64,000 nt of DNA from the NCBI RefSeq assembly GCF_014196535.1, contig NZ_JACIDU010000010.1, positions 1 to 64,000 on the forward strand, read 5' to 3'. The DNA comes from Allorhizobium borbori. Lineage in GTDB: Bacteria > Pseudomonadota > Alphaproteobacteria > Rhizobiales > Rhizobiaceae. This document shows, in pieces, positions 58,251 to 64,000 of the stretch; the stretch's first letter is position 1, and each line of letters opens with the position of its first letter. Under the pieces are notes generated by a model. It was not told where the DNA came from, ran no database searches, and saw nothing but the letters and a program-made list of their open reading frames with translations. A program made the position numbers and the translations under genes.

Positions 58251-59072
58251 CTAACGCAGCTTTGGGCGCAGGGCAACGATGGCCGCCGCCGTTTCCTCGA
58301 TGGAGCGGCGGGTGACGTCAATCACCGGCCAGTTGTTGCGAGCACAGAGCGCGCGGGCATATTTCAACTCCTCCGAAATTGCCGCACGATCCGTATAATG
58401 CATGTGGTCATAGCCGGAGACCGTGCCAAGCTCGCGGTGTTCGCGAACCTGGGAAATACGATCGGAGGTCGCGATCAATCCGACGATCAGCGGCTTCGTT
58501 GCCGTAAACAGGGCCTCCGGCAGCGTAACGCCGTGAACGATCGGAATATTGGCTGTCTTGATGCCGCGATTGGCGAGATAGATGCTGGTCGGCGTTTTAG
58601 ACGTGCGGCTGACGCCGAGAATGATGACATCGGCCTCATCGTAATCCTCCGGCATCTGACCATCGTCATGATCCATCGCGAAGTTCAACGCTTCGATCCG
58701 CGCAAAATAATCCGCGTTCATCAAATGCTGCGCGGAAACCCGGCGACGCGATGGCGTTCCGAGATAAAGCTGGAACACATTCATTACCGGCTCCAGCACA
58801 TTGGCCGTCGGCACGCCGATCTCACGGCAACGTTCATCAACCAGCCCGGCCAGTTCCTGATCCACCAGTGTATAGAGAACAATGCCTGGCTCGGCATCGA
58901 TGAGTTCCAGAACCGCCAGAAGCTGCTTGCGGCTTCTGATGAGCGGATAGACGTGTTCAACGGGCTGGGCATCGCGAAACTGCACGGAAGCGGCACGGCC
59001 GGCGGAAATCAGCGTTTCTCCGGTCGAGTCCGAGATCAGATGCAGGTGGAAGAAGTTTTTGCGGTTTTCCAC
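58251..59072 (-). CDS. Pyruvate, phosphate dikinase / PEP synthase regulatory protein (DUF299)
   Basis: 273 aa bifunctional kinase-pyrophosphorylase that switches PEP synthase or PPDK. The N-terminal [13 protein letters not shown], the [25 protein letters not shown]-loop-like segment and the [18 protein letters not shown] region are family hallmarks. It starts with GTG (AGGATAAC upstream). First gene to the left of oriC, transcribed away from it. Confidence 0.95.
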   Translation of the reverse strand: MENRKNFFHLHLISDSTGETLISAGRAASVQFRDAQPVEHVYPLIRSRKQLLAVLELIDAEPGIVLYTLVDQELAGLVDERCREIGVPTANVLEPVMNVFQLYLGTPSRRRVSAQHLMNADYFARIEALNFAMDHDDGQMPEDYDEADVIILGVSRTSKTPTSIYLANRGIKTANIPIVHGVTLPEALFTATKPLIVGLIATSDRISQVREHRELGTVSGYDHMHYTDRAAISEELKYARALCARNNWPVIDVTRRSIEETAAAIVALRPKLR

Positions 59073-59475
59073 GTTATCCTGACCACCCTGTTGATAGACC
59101 GGGAGAGTTTACCGGATTTGCCGGAGCGGTTCCGACGCTAGGGGAAAACCGCCCAGTTTTCCACATTCGGAATTTCATCTCCTATCGAAAACCATGCCCT
59201 GTGAACAAGACTCATAAAGGATCACTCTTCAAAAGCCATACACTCGTTATCCACAAGTCCGTTTGAATTTGACGATCCGCTATAACACTGATTCCCTTGG
59301 CATAATCCGTATTATCCCCCGTCTTCAGGAAAATGGATATTTTCCAATGCAATCCGTGTTGGAAAACACCCTGTCGCGGCATTTTGTCGGGATTGATTTT
59401 AATCCTTGCTACTCACCGACTCTAAGAAATAGAAAATCCGAAGATTCCTATTTTATTTGATTGGAGACAGAGGTC
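59073..59475. other. Proposed chromosomal replication origin (oriC)
   Basis: 403 bp without a gene, AT-rich compared with its surroundings. It has one perfect DnaA box TTATCCACA (59247-59255), a TTTTCCACA (59157-59165) and, on the minus strand, a TTGTTCACA (59208-59200), each one base from consensus. Four GANTC (CcrM) sites occur at 59209-59213, 59290-59294, 59418-59422 and 59443-59447. The AT-richest part (59385-59460) abuts hemE. In Caulobacter and Rickettsia the origin lies beside hemE, and the same place has been proposed in Sinorhizobium. No TTAA-N7-TTAA CtrA site was found by eye. Confidence 0.75.
59247..59255 (+). promoter_or_regulatory. DnaA box (perfect)
   Basis: TTATCCACA, the consensus DnaA 9-mer, in the middle of the oriC spacer. 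Confidence 0.8.
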
Positions 59476-60510
59476 TTGCAGGCAAGCGAACGGAAAATCA
59501 TGAGGGTGCTTTCGGGAGAAACGGTGGCACCCCCGCCGCTTTGGCTTATGAGACAGGCAGGTCGCTATCTCCCCGAATACCGGGAAACCCGCGCAAAGGC
59601 CGGAAGTTTCCTCAATCTCTGTTACAATCCGGAACTGGCGACGGAAGTGACCCTTCAGCCAATCCGGCGATATGGTTTCGACGCTGCGATCCTCTTCTCC
59701 GATATCCTCGTCATTCCCGACGCACTTTCGCGGAATGTCCGGTTCAACGTCGGGCACGGCCCGGAGATGGACCCGATCGATGCCGACGGTATTCGCGCCC
59801 TTTCGCCGGTTGGTGTTCTCGATCATCTCAGGCCGGTCTTCGAAGCGGTCAGCCGTATTCGCGCGGGGCTGCCGGTCGAAACGACCCTTCTCGGCTTTTG
59901 CGGCGCACCCTGGACGGTTGCGACCTACATGATCGCCGGCAAGGGAACGCCGGATCAGGCCCCTGCCCGTCTTTTCGCCTATCGTTATCCAGAAGCCTTC
60001 GCCCGGCTTCTCGATGTCCTCGCCGATATTTCTGCCGATTATCTCGTTGCCCAGATCGACGCCGGCGCGGACGCCGTGCAGATTTTCGATTCATGGGCCG
60101 GTGTTCTCGGCGAAGCGGAATTCGAGGCTTTCGCCGCGCAACCCGTCAGACGCATCATCGCTTCGGTGAAAGCACGCCGGCCACAGGCGAAGATCATTGC
60201 CTTTGCCAAGGGCGCGGGGCTTCTGCTCAAGGATTATCGCCAGATCACGGGTGCAGATGCGATCGGGCTTGACTGGTCGGTGCCATTGAAGTTTGCCGTC
60301 GATCTGCAGAGGGACGGCGCGGTTCAGGGCAATCTCGATCCGATGCGGGTTGTTGCGGGTGGCAAGGCGCTGGACGATGGGATCGACGCGATCCTGCAAT
60401 CGCTGGGGCATGGCCCGCTGATTTTCAATCTCGGCCATGGCATCACCCCGGAAGCCAATCCTGACCACGTTACGGCACTCGTAAAGCGCGTTCGAGGCGA
60501 ATTGGCATGA
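59476..60510 (+). CDS. hemE: Uroporphyrinogen decarboxylase
   Basis: 344 aa. Converts uroporphyrinogen III to coproporphyrinogen III. The signature [31 protein letters not shown] and FDSWAGVL (substrate Asp) are complete. The start is uncertain: TTG 59476 with GGAG 9 bases upstream is preferred, TTG 59461 or ATG 59500 being alternatives. Stop overlaps hemJ by ATGA. The upstream region is the proposed oriC. Confidence 0.95.
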   Translation: MQASERKIMRVLSGETVAPPPLWLMRQAGRYLPEYRETRAKAGSFLNLCYNPELATEVTLQPIRRYGFDAAILFSDILVIPDALSRNVRFNVGHGPEMDPIDADGIRALSPVGVLDHLRPVFEAVSRIRAGLPVETTLLGFCGAPWTVATYMIAGKGTPDQAPARLFAYRYPEAFARLLDVLADISADYLVAQIDAGADAVQIFDSWAGVLGEAEFEAFAAQPVRRIIASVKARRPQAKIIAFAKGAGLLLKDYRQITGADAIGLDWSVPLKFAVDLQRDGAVQGNLDPMRVVAGGKALDDGIDAILQSLGHGPLIFNLGHGITPEANPDHVTALVKRVRGELA

Positions 60511-61058
60511 CGATGCCGGAAAAGCAGACGGACGCGTCCCAGGGTCGACGAGCAGCGATCAAGGCCTTCATCGCCATCGGTCTGTTTCTGACGCTGCTCG
60601 TCGTGCTTTACGTTCTCCAGCCGGATGATTTCTATCTCTGGGTGAAGGCGCTGCATGTGATTGCGGTTATCGCCTGGATGGCGGGAATGCTCTACATGCC
60701 GCGGCTTTTCATCTATCACACCGATGCCGAACCGGGTTCTGTCCAGTCCGAGACCTTCAAGATCATGGAACAGCGTCTGCTCACGGTTATCATGAACCCG
60801 GCCATGATGATTTCATGGATGCTTGGCCTTTACATCGCCTGGGATTTTTACCGGTTTCAGGGGGCCTGGCTGCATGTGAAACTGCTGCTGGTCGTTCTGC
60901 TGACATTGGTTCACGTTCACTTTGCCCGCGCCGTTCGGACGTTCGTCAAGGACGGTCCGCGCAAGACGGCGCGTTACTGGCGGGCGATGAACGAGCTTCC
61001 GACCGTGCTGATGATAGCGATCGTCATCTTCGTGATCGTGAAGCCGTTTTCCGGTTGA
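60507..61058 (+). CDS. hemJ: Protoporphyrinogen oxidase HemJ
   Basis: 183 aa membrane protein with about four or five helices. HemJ-type oxidase that replaces HemG/HemY in many alphaproteobacteria. The conserved His in [27 protein letters not shown], the [13 protein letters not shown] segment and [16 protein letters not shown] are typical. Translationally coupled to hemE, also a heme enzyme. Confidence 0.93.
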   Translation: MTMPEKQTDASQGRRAAIKAFIAIGLFLTLLVVLYVLQPDDFYLWVKALHVIAVIAWMAGMLYMPRLFIYHTDAEPGSVQSETFKIMEQRLLTVIMNPAMMISWMLGLYIAWDFYRFQGAWLHVKLLLVVLLTLVHVHFARAVRTFVKDGPRKTARYWRAMNELPTVLMIAIVIFVIVKPFSG

Positions 61059-61101
61059 GATCACAGTTTTGAGAATATTTCATCGCAGATGCGCTTTCCG
61101 C

Positions 61102-61130
61102 TTGCGGCGATTCACGTGAATCGCTATTTT
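61102..61130 (+). promoter_or_regulatory. Candidate rho promoter with palindrome in spacer
   Basis: TTGCGG (61102-61107) and TATTTT (61125-61130) are 17 bases apart. The spacer is filled by the palindrome described at 61107-61124. A leader of ~115 bases precedes rho, consistent with its known autogenous control in other bacteria. Confidence 0.4.
61107..61124. promoter_or_regulatory. 18-bp CACGTG palindrome, weak parS-like
   Basis: GCGATTCACGTGAATCGC is a perfect palindrome. Aligned to the ParB consensus it scores 12 of 16 with an intact core. It lies in the rho upstream region, 1.65 kb from the oriC spacer. Confidence 0.45.
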
Positions 61131-61250
61131 CCGCGCATCTCATCTCCATTGGCCTGTGTGACCTGTTCCGATGCCTGCGCTGAGCCGCCGGTGTGAATCC
61201 TGCCAACACGCCTTTCCCCTTTTTCTTCTTCGACAAGACGGTGCCCCTTC

Positions 61251-62516
<1,266 letters not shown>

Positions 62517-62798
62517 TCCTTAGCCGGATTCGTCATTAAGTTCGCGCACAAAGCTAATAAAACCCGTCGCATCGCTGCGGCGGGTTTTATGTATGGATGG
62601 GCCGCGGCGCCTTCCACCGCTATCGTAAGCGGGTGATTCCAGACTTGATCTTTCCATAAAGCTCGTCCAAGACAGCAGCACTTCGCTCTGATCTCAACGC
62701 GCATCTCGCGCGCTTTGCCACTTCGGTGCATCCTGGCGAAGCGATCCACAATCAACCGGGTCCGGCACATCCGTAGATGACCCTTCCTTTGGTGCTGA
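62517..62798. other. rho-mnmE intergenic region
   Basis: 282 bp. After the rho terminator (to 62588) about 210 bp remain with no recognised gene, hairpin or promoter. The minus strand stays open through it but the translation is of biased, unrecognised composition and runs antisense into mnmE. Confidence 0.5.
62561..62588 (+). terminator. Intrinsic terminator of rho
   Basis: AACCCGTCGC (62561-62570) pairs with GCGGCGGGTT (62577-62586, one T-G pair) over a 6-base loop, followed by TT; T-run TTTT at 62585-62588. Confidence 0.8.
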
Positions 62799-64000
62799 AT
62801 GGCGTACTCCGAAGATACAATCTTTGCCCTGTCCTCGGGCAGCTTGCCAAGCGGTGTCGCAGTAGTTCGCGTCAGTGGTCCCGAGGCATTGCGCGTTGCC
62901 GCGGCGTTGACAGGCACGGAAATCAAAGCGCGAACGGCGGTTCTACGAACGATTCGAAGCCGAAATAATGAGGTCATAGACAAAGGATTGGTTCTGACCT
63001 TCCCGGGTCCCCACTCGTTTACAGGTGAGAACAGCGTTGAATTTCACCTTCACGGCGGTCGGGCCGTTGTGTACAGGCTCCTTGACGAACTGGCCGCCAT
63101 AACCGGGCTTCGTCAGGCTGAAGCTGGTGAATTTTCACGTCGCGCCTTTGAGAATGGCAAGGCTGATCTCGTTGAAATGGAGGGATTGGCCGATCTGATC
63201 GCTGCCGAAACGGAAATGCAGCGTCGCCTTGCAATGGAACAGAGCTTTGGCGGTCTATCTTCCATTTATACTGGCTGGGCCGACACATTGACCCGCATGC
63301 GGGCGCTGATCGAGGCCGAGCTGGACTTTGCCGACGAAGATGACGTGCCCGGTTCCGTGTCGGATCAGGTCTGGAAAAAGGTTGTGCATCTCAGCGACGA
63401 GATGAACGCCCACTTACGACAGGCCGGACAGGGTGAAATTATTCGGAATGGGCTGAAAGTCGTGATTTCCGGTCCACCGAACGCGGGTAAGTCGAGCCTT
63501 ATGAACGTTCTGGCCGGAAGCGATCTGGCAATTGTTACGGATGTTGCCGGGACAACGCGGGATGTGCTTCATGTCGATCTCGACATTGGCGGTTATCTCG
63601 TCCGTCTCTACGATACCGCCGGCTTGCGCGAAACCGATGAGCGGGTGGAGCAGGAAGGCATCAAGCGTGCCTTGCGAGCGGCTCAATCGGCCGATATCGT
63701 CCTTTATGTCGAAGAGATCGGTCAAGGAACGGTCCTGTCGCTTTTGGATGATACCAAGAAATCGATTCGGATCGGAAACAAAATCGATTTACACCAGGAT
63801 GACCCTGCCACCGCGGATTACGACCTCTGCATTTCAACCGTGGACGGAACGGGGTTGGATACGCTAAAACAAATGCTCATTGGCGACCTTGAAGTTCTCA
63901 ATCAACATTCGGGCTTTGTGCTTCCTGTTCGGGCCCGTCAAGTCGGGCATTTGAGAGCTGCGCAGACCTGTCTTGTCGAAGCGTTGACGAATGACCATTT
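62799..64000 (+). CDS. mnmE: tRNA modification GTPase MnmE (5' part, cut by window end)
   Basis: About 400 codons visible, open to the right edge; the full protein is ~440-450 aa. With MnmG it makes cmnm5U34 in tRNA wobble positions. The start AYSEDTIFALSSGSLPSGVAVVRVSGPEA, the formyl-THF domain motif EFHLHGGRAVV, the GLADLIAAETEMQ helix, G1 SGPPNAGKSSLMN, G2 TTRDV and G3 YDTAGLR are seen; the G4 motif is NKID. The C-terminal CxGK lies beyond the window. ATG 62799 lacks a good ribosome site. mnmG, rsmG, parA and parB usually follow. Confidence 0.96.
   Translation, partial: MAYSEDTIFALSSGSLPSGVAVVRVSGPEALRVAAALTGTEIKARTAVLRTIRSRNNEVIDKGLVLTFPGPHSFTGENSVEFHLHGGRAVVYRLLDELAAITGLRQAEAGEFSRRAFENGKADLVEMEGLADLIAAETEMQRRLAMEQSFGGLSSIYTGWADTLTRMRALIEAELDFADEDDVPGSVSDQVWKKVVHLSDEMNAHLRQAGQGEIIRNGLKVVISGPPNAGKSSLMNVLAGSDLAIVTDVAGTTRDVLHVDLDIGGYLVRLYDTAGLRETDERVEQEGIKRALRAAQSADIVLYVEEIGQGTVLSLLDDTKKSIRIGNKIDLHQDDPATADYDLCISTVDGTGLDTLKQMLIGDLEVLNQHSGFVLPVRARQVGHLRAAQTCLVEALTNDH

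Overview
The window is core chromosome of an alphaproteobacterium of the Rhizobiaceae, close to Agrobacterium or Rhizobium. The evidence is the gene set and its order: chvI-chvG next to pckA, the short HprK/EIIA-Man/HPr set, actS-actR, divL, a tsaE-kinase fusion, the trpF-trpB-trpA-accD-folC string, and hemE at the replication origin. GC content is high, most genes abut or overlap by a few bases, and I see no insertion sequence, prophage, CRISPR array, tRNA or other sign of recent transfer. The order matches what I remember of the first ~60 kb of the A. tumefaciens circular chromosome in reverse, but that is recall and not a computed alignment.

Layout. 1-354: promoter and leader of an rRNA operon that leaves the window on the left, then a spacer. 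0.35-8 kb: ornithine cyclodeaminase-family gene, hrpB, redox two-component pair actS/actR, mmcB, a lipoprotein L,D-transpeptidase and a LysE exporter. 8-13.4 kb (minus): glcB, a DUF1402 protein, hslU and hslV. 13.6-18.2 kb (plus): hisB-DUF2628-hisH-hisA-hisF-hisE-coaA. 18.2-22.9 kb (minus): GT87 membrane protein, alkB, BON-LysM protein, arfB and pckA. 23.2-28.8 kb (plus): chvI-chvG-hprK-EIIA-ptsH-ahcY. 28.9-40.9 kb (plus): divL-tsaE/amgK-murU-addB-addA and trxA. 41-47.8 kb (minus): DUF4239 protein, folC, accD, trpA, trpB, trpF and an M48/YgjP-like metallopeptidase. 48.1-51.3 kb: nitroreductase (plus) and gyrB (minus). 51.4-54.2 kb (minus): XRE regulator, Smr protein, mltA and a Tim44-like protein. 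54.3-55.4 kb (plus): fxsA and secB. 55.4-59.1 kb (minus): dnaQ, coaE, aroE, maf and the PEP-synthase/PPDK regulator. 59.1-59.5 kb: AT-rich, DnaA-box-bearing spacer that I call as the chromosomal origin. 59.5-64 kb (plus): hemE, hemJ, rho and mnmE (cut by the right edge).

How it fits together. The right end (oriC-hemE-hemJ-rho-mnmE) is the classic alphaproteobacterial origin neighbourhood, with parA/parB normally found just beyond mnmE. In agreement, six CACGTG-centred sites resembling the ParB target parS are scattered through the window; the best (15 of 16 bases) lies in the maf/aroE overlap 1.5 kb from oriC, and a pair forms a 16-bp inverted repeat next to gyrB. Genes for cell-cycle control (divL), envelope and acid sensing (chvIG with a regulatory PTS), redox sensing (actSR), cell-wall recycling (amgK-murU), recombination (addAB) and several biosynthetic operons make up the rest.

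I did not find a convincing undescribed system. The most informative non-routine items are the oriC/parS architecture, the tyrosine in the DivL H-box, the TsaE-sugar kinase fusion next to murU, AccD without its zinc ribbon cysteines, a palindromic operator-like repeat upstream of ahcY, a perfect 16-bp palindrome upstream of mmcB, and an unexplained ~200 bp spacer between rho and mnmE.
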